Translations under genes and position numbers: made by a program
From: Mycobacterium sp. 4858
GTDB lineage: Bacteria > Actinomycetota > Actinomycetes > Mycobacteriales > Mycobacteriaceae
Length of the DNA: 64,000 bases
Assembly (NCBI RefSeq): GCF_900240975.1
Contig: NZ_LT968776.1
Location: forward strand, 620,001 to 684,000
Direction of reading: 5' to 3'
Part shown: piece by piece, positions 17,224-26,541 of the stretch
How the letters are laid out: each line of letters starts with the position of its first letter
How positions within the stretch are numbered: the first letter of the stretch is position 1
The notes under the pieces: generated by a model
What the model was told of the DNA's origin: nothing
Databases searched by the model: none
What the model saw: only the letters and a program-made list of their open reading frames with translations

Positions 17224-18552
17224 ATGCCGGCCCTGTTGTGGTTTCGTCGCGACTTGCGGTTGAGCGACCATCCCGCGCTGAATGCCGCGGCCGACGACGG
17301 CGAGGTCCTCGCCTGTTTCGTGCTGGACCCGTCGCTCGAGGCCTCCGCCGGCCGGCGCCGCCTTCAGTTCCTGGGGGACTCGCTGCGACAGCTGCGCGAC
17401 GACCTGGAGGGACGGCTACTGGTGACCCGGGGCGAGCCCGACAAGCTGATCCCGCGCATCGCGAACGAGATCGGCGCGTCGACGGTGCACGTCTCCGAGG
17501 ATTTCGCGCCGTACGGAAAGCGCCGTGACGAACGCGTCCGCGCCGCGCTGGGTTCGGTTCCCCTGGTGGCCACGGGTTCGCCGTACCTGGTCTCGCCGGG
17601 CCGGGTCACCAAGAATGACGGCTCCCCCTACCAGGTGTTCACCCCGTTTCTGCGCCAGTGGCGCGAATCCGGCTGGCGCGCACCGGCTAAGTCGAACGCG
17701 AAGTCCGCACGGTGGCTGGATCCGGCGCAGCTGCGGACCAAGCGCGCCGAGATCCCCGATCCCGGTGCGCCGCTCGACCTCGCCGCCGGCGAGGCGGCAG
17801 CCCGAAAGCAGTGGAAGTCGTTCGTGGACAATGGGTTACAACACTACGACGAAGAACGCAATCGGCCGGACCTGCACGCCACCAGCCGGATGTCGGCGCA
17901 CCTGAAGTTCGGCACCATCCATCCGCGCACCATGGTCGCCGACCTCGCCCCAGGTCAGGCCGGGGCCCAGGCATACCTGCGCGAGTTGGCGTTTCGCGAC
18001 TTCTACGCCGACGTGCTGCATCACTGGCCGGCGAGCGCCTGGCGCAACTGGAACAGCCAGTTCGACGGCATCCGCACCGACACCGGGCCCGAGGCGAGAC
18101 GCCGTTTCGAGTCGTGGAAGGCCGGTGAGACCGGTTACCCACTGGTCGACGCCGGAATGCGTCAACTGCGCGAGACCGGCTTCATGCACAACCGGGTGCG
18201 GATGATCGTCGCCTCGTTCTTGGTCAAAGACCTGCACCTGCCCTGGCAGTGGGGCGCCGAGTGGTTCTTGGACCAGCTGGTCGACGGCGACATGGCCAAC
18301 AACCAGCACGGGTGGCAGTGGTGCGCGGGCTGTGGCACCGATGCCGCGCCGTACTTTCGGGTGTTCAATCCGACCACGCAGGGCGAGAAGTTCGACCCGT
18401 CCGGCGCGTACATCCGGCGATGGGTGCCCGAATTGCGCGCGGTAGACGACGCGCACCTGCGCAAGGGGGAACGGCCGGCCGGCTACCCCGCCCCGATCGT
18501 CGATCACGGCGCCGAGCGCGCCGAGGCGTTGCGGCGCTACCAGAGCATCTGA
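17224..18552 (+). CDS. phr: Deoxyribodipyrimidine photolyase
   Basis: 442-residue class I CPD photolyase that repairs UV-induced pyrimidine dimers with blue light. The N-terminal antenna domain starts LLWFRRDLRLSDHPAL. The C-terminal FAD domain contains LVDAGMRQLRETGFMHNRVRM, WEF/WGAEWFLDQLVDGD and NNQHGWQW. ATG 17224 lies 15 bp after tspO, so it is the last gene of the MMPL-tspO-phr transcript and under the same operator copy D. M. tuberculosis lacks a photolyase. Confidence 0.95.
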   Translation: MPALLWFRRDLRLSDHPALNAAADDGEVLACFVLDPSLEASAGRRRLQFLGDSLRQLRDDLEGRLLVTRGEPDKLIPRIANEIGASTVHVSEDFAPYGKRRDERVRAALGSVPLVATGSPYLVSPGRVTKNDGSPYQVFTPFLRQWRESGWRAPAKSNAKSARWLDPAQLRTKRAEIPDPGAPLDLAAGEAAARKQWKSFVDNGLQHYDEERNRPDLHATSRMSAHLKFGTIHPRTMVADLAPGQAGAQAYLRELAFRDFYADVLHHWPASAWRNWNSQFDGIRTDTGPEARRRFESWKAGETGYPLVDAGMRQLRETGFMHNRVRMIVASFLVKDLHLPWQWGAEWFLDQLVDGDMANNQHGWQWCAGCGTDAAPYFRVFNPTTQGEKFDPSGAYIRRWVPELRAVDDAHLRKGERPAGYPAPIVDHGAERAEALRRYQSI

Positions 18553-18682
18553 CCCGCGCACCGGCCCGGCTCAGCAACGAATTGTCGCCGGCGTGAATGT
18601 TTGCCCAATCGCCTACCCGGGGCTGTCTGGGCATGCCATTATCAGCCGATTCAGGAGTTGTCACGCCGCTCGGGAGGCACCA

Positions 18683-19234
18683 ATGGCACACATCCTCGCT
18701 CGGACCCTGCTGGCTTCCGGCGCCGCCGCCGGGTTGCTGGCCGGGGTCAACGCCTGTTCGTGCTCCGTCGGCTCGTCGCACGCGGTCAGCAAGAGCGACG
18801 TCGCCGGACAGATCACCTCGAAGATGACCGACGCCGCGGGCAACAAGCCCGAATCGGTGAACTGCCCGAACGACCTGCCGGCCAAGGTTGGCGCGCAACT
18901 CAATTGCGAGATGAAGGTCAAGAACCAGACCTTCAACGTCAACGTGACCGTGACCAGTGTCAACGGCAGCGACGTCAAATTCGACATGGTGGAGACGGTC
19001 GACAAGAACCAGGTGGCCAGCATCATCAGCGACAAGCTGACCCAGCAGGTGGGCAGGAAGCCGGATGCGGTGACCTGCCCGGACAACCTGAAGGGGACTC
19101 AGGGCGCGACGCTGCGGTGCCAACTGGTCGACGGCACCGACAAGTACGGTGTTGCGGTGACCGTTACCAGCGTCGACGCCGGCGACGTCAACTTCGACTA
19201 CAAGGTCGACGACCACCCCGAACCGCCGAGTTAG
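18683..19234 (+). CDS. Secreted or lipid-anchored protein with two DUF4333-like repeats
   Basis: 183 residues; length and neighbours match Rv3033 of M. tuberculosis. A signal sequence ends at AGVNACSC, a poor lipobox, so lipidation is uncertain. Two repeats follow, each with a pair of Cys: SVNCPNDLPAKVGAQLNCEM and AVTCPDNLKGTQGATLRCQL. ATG 18683 has GGGAGG about 6 bp upstream. Function unknown. This is the first gene of the conserved mycobacterial core to the right of the pigment island. Confidence 0.85.
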   Translation: MAHILARTLLASGAAAGLLAGVNACSCSVGSSHAVSKSDVAGQITSKMTDAAGNKPESVNCPNDLPAKVGAQLNCEMKVKNQTFNVNVTVTSVNGSDVKFDMVETVDKNQVASIISDKLTQQVGRKPDAVTCPDNLKGTQGATLRCQLVDGTDKYGVAVTVTSVDAGDVNFDYKVDDHPEPPS

Positions 19235-19294
19235 CGGGGTCGCGAGCGCGGCGAAGCCGGGCACCGCGCGTCACCGCCATCTGCCCGGTACTAC

Positions 19295-20032
19295 CTAGCG
19301 GGCGGCCTTCTTGCGTTCGATGTCGGCCAGGGCGGCGGCGAGTTCCGCCCGCTGGGCGGCCGAGCTCTCCCACGCGAGCTGGCGGTTCTTGACCACCTTG
19401 GCCGGCGCGCCGACCGCGATCGAGTAATCGGGGATCACACCGCGGACCACCGCGTGCGACCCCAGCACGCAGCCCCGGCCGACGGCCGTGCCGCGCAGCA
19501 CCGTCACCTTCACCCCGACCCAGGTGTCGGGGCCGATCCGCACCGGCGACTTGACGATGCCCTGGTCCTTGATGGGCAGGTTGATGTTGTCCATGCGGTG
19601 GTCGAAGTCGCAGACGTAGCACCAGTCGGCCATCAACACCGAATCGCCGAGCTCGACGTCGAGGTAGGCGTTGATGACGTTGTCGCGGCCCAGCACCACC
19701 TTGTCGCCGAACCGCAACGAGCCTTCGTGCGCACGGATGGTGTTCTTGTCGCCGATGTGCACCCACCGGCCGATCTCGAGCTGCGCCAGTTCGGGCGTCG
19801 CGTGGATCTCCACGTCCTTGCCCAGGAACACCATGCCGCGGGTGATGATGTGCGGGTTGGCGAGCTTGAACTTCAGCAGCCGCCAGTAGCGGACCAGGTA
19901 CCAGGGCGTGTAGGCCCGGTTGCGCAGCACCCATTTCAGCGAGGCCAGCGTGAGGAATTTGGCCTGCCGTGGGTCCCGCAGGTTCGATCCACGCCAGCGG
20001 CGATGGACCGGGGCACCCCACATGCTCGTCAT
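19295..20032 (-). CDS. Hexapeptide-repeat acyltransferase
   Basis: About 245 residues from ATG 20032, orthologous in position to Rv3034c. Left-handed beta-helix repeats are visible from about residue 75 to 205 (for example IGRWVHIGDK, VVLGRDNVINA, IGPDTWVGVKVTVLRG, CVLGSHAVVRG) with the catalytic-type HRM segment in CDFDHRMDN. It probably transfers an acyl group to a sugar or lipid of the envelope; the acceptor is not known. Divergent from the next gene. Confidence 0.85.
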   Translation of the reverse strand: MTSMWGAPVHRRWRGSNLRDPRQAKFLTLASLKWVLRNRAYTPWYLVRYWRLLKFKLANPHIITRGMVFLGKDVEIHATPELAQLEIGRWVHIGDKNTIRAHEGSLRFGDKVVLGRDNVINAYLDVELGDSVLMADWCYVCDFDHRMDNINLPIKDQGIVKSPVRIGPDTWVGVKVTVLRGTAVGRGCVLGSHAVVRGVIPDYSIAVGAPAKVVKNRQLAWESSAAQRAELAAALADIERKKAAR

Positions 20033-20140
20033 GGCCGGACAGCCTAGCGATCCGCCGCGCGCAGATCTCCACGGGTTACCCTCACCTGTACTCGATCGCT
20101 GCCCATGCCGACGTCCACGGAAAGGATTTGGGGAACCCAA

Positions 20141-21463
20141 GTGCGTGCCCGACATGTCCCGCGTGGGCTTCGGCGTTGGTCATCCGCGCTGCTGGCGGCC
20201 GGGATCACGGTTGGACTCGGCGGATGCGCCAACACCGACTCGTGGGTGGAGGCCTCGCCCTCGGCCGGCTGGCCCGCGCAATACGGCGACGCCGCCAACA
20301 GCGGCTACACCGGCACCGCCGGCGCCACCAAGCTGTCGCTGCGGTGGACGCGCTCGGTCAAGGGCAGCCTGGCGGCCGGTCCGGCGCTGAGTGCGCGCGG
20401 TTATCTGGCCCTCAACGCGCAGACCCCGACCGGATGTTCGCTGATGGAATGGGAGAACGACGACAACGGCCGGCAGCGCTGGTGTGTGCGACTGTTCCAG
20501 GGTGGCGGCTTCGCGGGCCCGCTGTTCGACGGGTTCGACAACCTCTACGTCGGCCAGCCCGGCGCGTTCCTCTCGTTCCCGGTGACGCAGTGGACTCGCT
20601 GGCGGCAGCCTGTGATCGGAATGCCAAGCACGCCAAGGTTTCTCGGGCACGGGCAGGTGCTCGTGGTGACCCATCTGGGCCAGGTGCTGGTCTTCGAGGC
20701 CCACCGCGGCGCGGTGGTCGGCAGCCCGATGGATCTGGTGGACGGTGTCGATCCCACCGACGCGACCCGCGGGCTGGGCGATTGCGCGCCGGCTCGGCAG
20801 GGCTGCCCGGTCGCCGCCGCACCCGCGTTCTCGGCGGCCAGCCAGATGGCGGTGCTGGGTGTCTGGCAGCCGGACGCGCCCGCGGCGGGGCTGGTCGGGC
20901 TGAAATATCACCCCGGGCAGACGCCGCTGGTGTCCCGGGAGTGGACCAGCGACGCGGTCGCCGCGGGTGTCATCGCCAGCCCGGTGCTGTCCGCGGACGG
21001 GTCGACCGTCTACGTCAACGGCCGTGACCAACGACTGTGGGCACTGCATGCCGCCGACGGCAAAGTGAAGTGGTCGGCGCCGCTGGGGTTCCTGGCACAG
21101 ACGCCGCCCGCGGTCACGCCCGCGGGCCTCGTCGTGTCCGGCGGTGGCCCCGACACCCGGTTGGTGGCCTTCAAGGATGCGGGCGATCACGCCGATCAGG
21201 CGTGGCGCCGCGATGACGTCGTCCCGTTGTCGTCGGCGAGTCTGGCCGGCACCGGGGTCGGCTACGCGGCAATCAACGCACCGGTCGCGAACGGCGCTCC
21301 CGGCCTGTCGCTACTGGTCTTCGATCCGGGTACCGGTCACACGCTGGGCAGCTACCCGCTTCCGGCGGCCACCGGCTACCCGCTGGGGGTTTCGGTGGGC
21401 GCCGACCGCCGCGTGGTGGCCGCGACGAGCGACGGCCAGGTGTACGGCTTCGCGCCGGCCTGA
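20141..21463 (+). CDS. PQQ-like beta-propeller lipoprotein
   Basis: About 440 residues, Rv3035-like. Basic N-terminus, a hydrophobic helix and a lipobox LGGC, then repeated blades with motifs such as GSTVYVNGRDQRLWALHAADGKVKWSAPLG, as in BamB/PQQ dehydrogenase-type propellers. It is probably extracytoplasmic and may act in protein assembly or binding. GTG 20141 is chosen; ATG 20105 in frame would add 12 residues, and AAGGA lies between them. Family level is clear, function is not. Confidence 0.82.
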   Translation: MRARHVPRGLRRWSSALLAAGITVGLGGCANTDSWVEASPSAGWPAQYGDAANSGYTGTAGATKLSLRWTRSVKGSLAAGPALSARGYLALNAQTPTGCSLMEWENDDNGRQRWCVRLFQGGGFAGPLFDGFDNLYVGQPGAFLSFPVTQWTRWRQPVIGMPSTPRFLGHGQVLVVTHLGQVLVFEAHRGAVVGSPMDLVDGVDPTDATRGLGDCAPARQGCPVAAAPAFSAASQMAVLGVWQPDAPAAGLVGLKYHPGQTPLVSREWTSDAVAAGVIASPVLSADGSTVYVNGRDQRLWALHAADGKVKWSAPLGFLAQTPPAVTPAGLVVSGGGPDTRLVAFKDAGDHADQAWRRDDVVPLSSASLAGTGVGYAAINAPVANGAPGLSLLVFDPGTGHTLGSYPLPAATGYPLGVSVGADRRVVAATSDGQVYGFAPA

Positions 21464-21477
21464 CCCATAATCGTGGG

Positions 21478-21837
21478 GTGCCAACCGACGGCAACCGCGG
21501 CGACCAGGGAGGTGGGCCGGCCGGCCTCGCCGCGACCCTGATCCTGCTGGTCCTGCACGGGTGCTTCTTCGCCGCGACGTTCGGCTTGCTCGGCCTCCTC
21601 GTCATGACCACCGACCCGTGCGGCTCGGTGAGATGCGGCGACCCCGCCTGGGTCGGCCGGGCGATGACGTTGGCGACCTGGGGCGGCGGCGCCGTCCTGC
21701 TCCTCGACGCGGCGGTGTCGGTGTATCTCCTCGCGCATCGCAGGCGGGCCTTCTTCGTCCCGATCATCGGTTGTGTGGTCCACGCCGGGCTGGTGGCCGC
21801 GGCCGTGGCGATGGAGCTGCAGGCCGGTCCCGTCTAG
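21478..21837 (+). CDS. Small four-helix membrane protein, unknown function
   Basis: 119 residues from GTG 21478, 14 bp after the propeller gene. Four hydrophobic stretches; a short external loop carries two Cys (DPCGSVRCGDP) that could form a disulfide. No family recognised, and the co-orientation suggests co-transcription with the propeller gene. The 57-bp tandem repeat begins 1 bp after its stop. Confidence 0.72.
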   Translation: MPTDGNRGDQGGGPAGLAATLILLVLHGCFFAATFGLLGLLVMTTDPCGSVRCGDPAWVGRAMTLATWGGGAVLLLDAAVSVYLLAHRRRAFFVPIIGCVVHAGLVAAAVAMELQAGPV

Positions 21838-21838
21838 G

Positions 21839-22009
21839 CCCTGATCGATGGTGGCGACCCGCTTCGCCCGGCTACGCCGCGCTTGCGATCGCCAACCCTG
21901 ATCGATGGTGGCGACCCGCTTCGCCCGGCTACGCCGCGCTTGCGATCGCCAACCCTGATCGATGGTGGCGACCCGCTTCGCCCGGCTACGCCGCGCTTGC
22001 GATCGCCAC
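21839..22009. repeat. Three tandem copies of a 57-bp interspersed repeat
   Basis: Copies at 21839-21895, 21896-21952 and 21953-22009 are identical except the last base. Each unit contains TGGCGACCCGCTTCGCCCGG and ends in GCGATCGCCA, so TGGCGA...TCGCCA forms inverted ends. The array exactly fills the gap between the convergent membrane-protein and Rv3036c-type genes and touches the stop codon of the latter. A diverged copy lies inside nrdI (41255-41311). It behaves like a MIRU- or REP-type mycobacterial repeat and is likely to vary in copy number. Confidence 0.95.
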
Positions 22010-22692
22010 TACACGGCCAGCTGCGGGATGGCGTTGCGGGGCACCTCGGCCTGCACCGGTCCGGCAAACGCCGGCAACATCTCACCGGGCGCGAAGTAGA
22101 AGATCAGCTCGTCGTCGGTGATGGCGAAGTTCTGGTAGTGCGTCGGGTCGTGCCCGGCCGAGGGCAGAATGGCTGCGCCCAAAGGGGTTTGGCGTGCCAG
22201 GTCGCGCTGAACGATCGGGAAGATGCTGTCCAGCGGCGCGATGCCCGGCGCGAAGAGGTTATCGAAGGTGATGGCTTGCTTGGTCCCGAGGTTGTAGTTG
22301 AAGGCCTTGTACCAGATCGACGGGTGCGCTCCCCCGAGGTCCTGAAAGAACTTGAGCACCACGCTGCGGGTGTTGTGCGGCGGCTGACCGGAGGCGCGCT
22401 GCTCGGTCGTGGCCTCCAGTTGGTAGGGCTGATCGCGGGGCCCCGAACTCTGCGCGACGTTGACGAAGCCGTCCCGGTTTTGCGTGATGTAGTCGGTCAG
22501 CGCCTGCTCGTCGGGGTAGTCGGCGGGGAACGCCATGTTGAGCGTGTAGGTGGGGCCGGTGGCGCGGATGCGACACATCTGGCCGTCCTCGATGGTGCCG
22601 CCCAGGCCGGCACACGAGGGTGGCGCGGCGGCCGCCGGCCAGCCCAACAGGGCCGCCGATGCGAGCACCACGGCCGCTATCAGATAACGCAT
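22009..22692 (-). CDS. Secreted DUF3298-type protein (TB22.2/Rv3036c-like)
   Basis: 227 residues with a cleavable signal peptide (ending AAAAPPSC). The DUF3298-like C-terminal part contains ITFDNLFAPG and DDELIFYFAPGEMLPAFAGP. The M. tuberculosis orthologue is an exported, cell-wall-associated protein reported to have esterase activity; no classical Ser hydrolase motif is obvious here. The stop codon abuts the tandem repeat array. Confidence 0.85.
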   Translation of the reverse strand: MRYLIAAVVLASAALLGWPAAAAPPSCAGLGGTIEDGQMCRIRATGPTYTLNMAFPADYPDEQALTDYITQNRDGFVNVAQSSGPRDQPYQLEATTEQRASGQPPHNTRSVVLKFFQDLGGAHPSIWYKAFNYNLGTKQAITFDNLFAPGIAPLDSIFPIVQRDLARQTPLGAAILPSAGHDPTHYQNFAITDDELIFYFAPGEMLPAFAGPVQAEVPRNAIPQLAV

Positions 22693-22762
22693 TCTTCGAA
22701 TGTCCTTGCGGGATTAGGCGGCGCTGGCGCCTGAACTAGCGATCGCTCCAGCCTACCGGGCG

Positions 22763-23965
22763 CTATCGCGACGGCCGGCAAACGAACGCCGTCGCCCCTC
22801 CTGCGGCCCGCGACCCCAGGCGGGTGATGACCACCGTCAGGGGCCGGCCACCGCGTAGCCGCATCCGGCGGCGCAGCGCGTCGGGGTCCACCCGCACCCC
22901 GCGAACCAGGATCTCCAGCGCCCCGCAATCGAGCGCCGACAACGCCCGGCGCAGCCGTCGCTCATCGAACGCCAGCCGCTCGAGCACCTCGAAGCCCCGG
23001 ACCGCCGGCGGCAGCTCATCCCCCGACAGGTAGGCGATGTCGGGGTCGAGTTGCCACAACCCGTGCCGCGCGCCGTAGTGGCGCACCAGCCCGGCGCGGA
23101 CCACCGCGCCGTCGGGGTCGACGAGCCATCGCCCGGCCGGGCGCACCGGGCAGTCGTCCGGGTCGCTGTCGGTGACCTGCTCGCCGCGATCCAGGATGCT
23201 GGCGCGCCGACGGATGCCGCGCTGCGCCAGTCCGGCGGACCACAGGCACGCTTCGCGCACCGAGCCGCGATAGGACGTCACCTCGATCTCGCCGGCGAAG
23301 CCGAGCCGGCCCAATTCGTCGAAATCTATTCCGGGAGAGCACTTTACGACGAGATCGCGGTCCTGATAGGTGTCGATCAGGGCGCCCAGGCCGGGCCGGT
23401 AGTCCTCGATGCGGAAGCCGCGCCGCGCGCCGAGTCGGCGCGCCGGGTCCACCAGGACCGCGGCATCGCGGGTCACCGGAGCCAGCGCGTCGGCGCGGCA
23501 CAGCACGGCCACCTCCCCCAGGTTGTGCCGGGCCATGGCCAGCCGCACCGCATCGAGGTCGCTGCCGACCGCGCGGACGCCCGCCCCGCGCAACGCGGCC
23601 AACTCGGTGCCGATCGAACAGGTGGCGTCGTGCACGACGACCCCCGCCTCGGCCAGCCGCGTGGCCCGATGCACGGCCACCGGGGCCGCGGTGGCCTGCT
23701 GCAGCGCCTCGTCGGTGAACAGCCAGTTCGACACCGGCACTTCGGCGCCCAGACCGCACAGTTTCTCGGCGGCGCGGCGGCGCAGCAGCGTCGTCTCCAC
23801 CAACACCGGCGCCCGGTCGCCGAACCGGGCGCGCGCCGCGGCGATGTCGGCGACCCGGCTGGCGTCGGTCAGCTCGAGTTCGGCGACCGCGGCCAACGCC
23901 ACGGCGCCCGACTCCGATCGCAGATAGCGGACGTCCTCGACGCCGAACGTGAGGCCCTCGGTCAG
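22763..23965 (-). CDS. THUMP-like class I SAM methyltransferase (Rv3037c-like)
   Basis: About 400 residues. The SAM-binding region is DATCSIGTELAALRGAG followed by GSDLDAVRLAMARHN, with the VDPARR motif further on; the C-terminal part is the THUMP-like domain of this family. The target may be RNA (inference). The start is unclear: no ATG or GTG precedes the conserved N-terminus, and a CTG at 23965 overlapping the stop of the upstream gene fits best. The open frame continuing left of that point on this strand is an alternate frame of the upstream methyltransferase. Confidence 0.78.
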   Translation of the reverse strand: MTEGLTFGVEDVRYLRSESGAVALAAVAELELTDASRVADIAAARARFGDRAPVLVETTLLRRRAAEKLCGLGAEVPVSNWLFTDEALQQATAAPVAVHRATRLAEAGVVVHDATCSIGTELAALRGAGVRAVGSDLDAVRLAMARHNLGEVAVLCRADALAPVTRDAAVLVDPARRLGARRGFRIEDYRPGLGALIDTYQDRDLVVKCSPGIDFDELGRLGFAGEIEVTSYRGSVREACLWSAGLAQRGIRRRASILDRGEQVTDSDPDDCPVRPAGRWLVDPDGAVVRAGLVRHYGARHGLWQLDPDIAYLSGDELPPAVRGFEVLERLAFDERRLRRALSALDCGALEILVRGVRVDPDALRRRMRLRGGRPLTVVITRLGSRAAGGATAFVCRPSR

Positions 23966-24936
23966 GAGGGTTTGACCCCGGTGATCATCACGTTGTAAAA
24001 CCAGCCCTTCGGCGCCACGTGCCGCATGACGTTGGCGTCCAGCCAGCTCAACGTCTTCCAGCTGTTGAACGCGAACTTGGCCCAGCCCCAACCCAATCGG
24101 CCCGGTGGCACCGCGCATTCGAACGTGCGCAACGGCCAGCCCAGCATCGCGGCGGTGAATTCCACGGTCGCCGTTTGCACCTCGGTCGCGCCGGCATTGC
24201 CGGCCAACCGCTCCAGGTCGCCCGGCGTGAAGGTGTGCAGGTCGACGACGGCCTCCAGCGCCGCGGCGCGGGAGGATTCGTCGAGCTCGGCCTGCGGCCG
24301 CCGCCAGCCGTGCAGGCCGGGCAGCTTGGTGACGTTGGTCGCCAGGCGCCAGGTCAAGGTGGACAACGTGCGGGCGTAGGTGTCGCCGACGGTGGTCGGC
24401 TCGCCGGCGAACACGAACCGGCCACCCGGCCGCAGCACCCGGACGACCTCCCGCAGCGCCAGCTCGACGTCGGGGATGTGGTGGAGCACGGCATGCCCGA
24501 CGACCAGGTCGAAGGTGTTGTCCTCGTAGGGGATTCCCTCGGCATCGGCGACCCGTCCGTCGATGTCCAGCCCCAGCGACTGCCCGTTGCGGGTGGCGAC
24601 CTTGACCATCCCGGGCGAGAGGTCGGTGACCGACCCGCGCCGGGCCACCCCGGACTGGATCAGGTTGAGCAGGAAAAACCCGGTGCCGCAGCCCAATTCG
24701 AGGGCGCGATCGTAGGGCAGCTCCCGCTGCACCGGGTCGGGGACGATCGCGTCGAAGCAGTCCCTGGCGTAGTCCACGCAGCGCTGGTCGTAGGAGATCG
24801 ACCACTTCTCGTCGTAGGACTCGGCCTCCCAGTCGTGGTAAAGCACCTGGGCCAGCTTGCTGTCGTGGCGGGCGGCCTCCACCTGCTCGGCCGTGGCATG
24901 CGGGTTGGGAACGGCATCGGTCGAACTCGTCGTCAT
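23962..24936 (-). CDS. SAM-dependent methyltransferase (Rv3038c-like)
   Basis: 324 residues. Motif I is ALELGCGTGFFLLNL, followed by DLSPGMVKVA and the Methyltransf_11 region FDLVVGHAVLHHIPD with VLRPGGRFVFAGEP. A C-terminal extension of about 120 residues is typical of this mycobacterial family. Small-molecule or lipid methylation is likely, substrate unknown. ATG 24936 lies 10 bp downstream of the echA17 stop, so it is part of the same leftward operon. Confidence 0.85.
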   Translation of the reverse strand: MTTSSTDAVPNPHATAEQVEAARHDSKLAQVLYHDWEAESYDEKWSISYDQRCVDYARDCFDAIVPDPVQRELPYDRALELGCGTGFFLLNLIQSGVARRGSVTDLSPGMVKVATRNGQSLGLDIDGRVADAEGIPYEDNTFDLVVGHAVLHHIPDVELALREVVRVLRPGGRFVFAGEPTTVGDTYARTLSTLTWRLATNVTKLPGLHGWRRPQAELDESSRAAALEAVVDLHTFTPGDLERLAGNAGATEVQTATVEFTAAMLGWPLRTFECAVPPGRLGWGWAKFAFNSWKTLSWLDANVMRHVAPKGWFYNVMITGVKPS

Positions 24937-24946
24937 GCAGGGCAGC

Positions 24947-25720
24947 CTAACGGGCGCCGGATTCCGAGTCCTCGTCGCCGGTCTGACCAGCGGCGAACAC
25001 GTCGATGTAGCGGCGCCGCTCTGCGGCGCCCCGATCGGCCGGGCCCAGGTCGAACACGTCGTTGATGCCGGCCTTGGCGGCGGCCAGCGCGCGCCGCGGG
25101 CCGTCGAGGAAGCGGCGCGCCCACCCCGCGGCGGCGTCGTACACGTCGTCGGGGGCCACCATCTCGTCGATCAGGCCCAGCGTCAGCGCCTCCTCGGCGT
25201 CGAAGAACCGGCCGCTGAACACCAGTTCCTTCGCCCGGCTCGCCCCGGCCGCGCGGGTCAGGCGGGCCATGCCGTCGCCGCCGGGGATCAGGCCCGCCAG
25301 GATCTCCGTCGCGCCGAACTTCACGTTGTCACCGCTGACGCGCCAATCGGCGGCCAGGGCCAGCGTCAGCCCGGCGCCCAGCGCGTATCCGGTGATCGCG
25401 GCCACCGTCGGCTTGGGGATGCCGGCCACCGCCTCAATGGCCTGTTGCCGTGCCCGGGCCGCCGTCTCGGCCTCCGGTGCCGTCAACGTCCGTAGCTCGG
25501 GCATGTCGTCGCCGGCCGAGAAGATCTCGTGGCCACCGAACAGGATGACCGCGGACACGTCGTCGCGCTCCCCGAGTTCGGCGGCCGCCGCCACGATCTC
25601 CCGGTAGACCTGGCGGGTCATCGCGTTGGTCGGCGGGCGCGACAGCAGCAGCATGGCCAGCCCGGCATCCTGCGAGCCGTCGCTGACCACCGTGCTGACG
25701 AACTCGCTCAATGCCGCCAT
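24947..25720 (-). CDS. echA17: Enoyl-CoA hydratase/isomerase family protein
   Basis: 257 residues, crotonase fold. The oxyanion-hole segments are visible: [10 protein letters not shown] and [23 protein letters not shown]. Probably acts in fatty acid beta-oxidation; the first catalytic Glu of classical hydratases is not evident ([13 protein letters not shown] carries one Glu). Start ATG 25720 overlaps the Nudix gene by 13 bp. Confidence 0.88.
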   Translation of the reverse strand: MAALSEFVSTVVSDGSQDAGLAMLLLSRPPTNAMTRQVYREIVAAAAELGERDDVSAVILFGGHEIFSAGDDMPELRTLTAPEAETAARARQQAIEAVAGIPKPTVAAITGYALGAGLTLALAADWRVSGDNVKFGATEILAGLIPGGDGMARLTRAAGASRAKELVFSGRFFDAEEALTLGLIDEMVAPDDVYDAAAGWARRFLDGPRRALAAAKAGINDVFDLGPADRGAAERRRYIDVFAAGQTGDEDSESGAR

Positions 25721-26541
25721 CCCATCCCGCCGGCCTCGCGTGCGCGGTGGTAGCGATCGGAGTCGAAGAACTCGAACACCCAGTTGTCGCCCTGGATCTC
25801 CAGGTGCGGCTGCACGGTCACGATCTGCCGCTCGACGGCCAGCACGTCCGCGACGTTCCGCCCGGCCAGCGAATCCAGCTGGGTCCACGTCGGCGGCAAC
25901 AGGAAGCAGCGCCCGGCGGAGAAGTCGTCGATGGCGGCCTGCGGCGTCGTCCAGCCGGCATGGTCGGATTCGGTGTTCTCGCCGTCGGCCCGCTGCCCCT
26001 CCGGCAAGGCCCCCACGAAGAAGTAGGTGTCGTAGCGGCGGGTGCGCTCGGCTTCCGGCGTGACCCAGTTGGCCCAGGGCCGCAGCAGGTCGGAGCGCAG
26101 TTCCAGGTTCTCGCGGCGCAGGAAGTCCGCGAACGACAGCGTGCCGTCGGCGAGCGCGCGGCGGGCGTCGGCGTACACCGAGGCGTCGCCGACGATACTG
26201 TTCGGTGCCGAAACGGCCTGGCCGGCCGGCCCGGCGAACAGCACCCCCGACTCCTCGAACGTCTCCCTTGCCGCGGCGCACACCAGCGCCTCGGCCAGGT
26301 CGGGCTCGATGCCGAACCGCTGCGCCCACCACTGCGGCGGCGGGCCGGCCCACGCGATATCGGCGTTGCGGTCGCGGTCGTCCACGCCGCCGCCGGGAAA
26401 CACCATGGTTCCCGCGGCGAACTCCATCTTGGCGTGCCGCCGCATCAGGAAGACGGCGATCCCGCCCGGGTCGTCGCGAACCAACATCACGGTCGCCGCC
26501 GGGCGCGGGATCAGCGGTGGGGGTTCGGTCGATGACGTCAC
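25708..26541 (-). CDS. Nudix hydrolase domain protein (Rv3040c-like)
   Basis: About 277 residues. The Nudix-type block is [16 protein letters not shown] with the later [12 protein letters not shown] giving the RExxEE core, separated by an insertion of about 40 residues, as in the NUDT19-like (CoA-type) branch. Position next to echA17 fits a CoA or acyl-CoA housekeeping role (inference). GTG 26541 overlaps the ABC ATPase stop (GTGA). Confidence 0.83.
   Translation of the reverse strand: MTSSTEPPPLIPRPAATVMLVRDDPGGIAVFLMRRHAKMEFAAGTMVFPGGGVDDRDRNADIAWAGPPPQWWAQRFGIEPDLAEALVCAAARETFEESGVLFAGPAGQAVSAPNSIVGDASVYADARRALADGTLSFADFLRRENLELRSDLLRPWANWVTPEAERTRRYDTYFFVGALPEGQRADGENTESDHAGWTTPQAAIDDFSAGRCFLLPPTWTQLDSLAGRNVADVLAVERQIVTVQPHLEIQGDNWVFEFFDSDRYHRAREAGGMGWRH

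Noticed and set aside
22763..24805. 680-residue single protein covering both methyltransferase genes
   Set aside because: Residues left of the THUMP-like protein are an out-of-frame shadow of the Rv3038c-like methyltransferase, which has its own intact frame and motifs.
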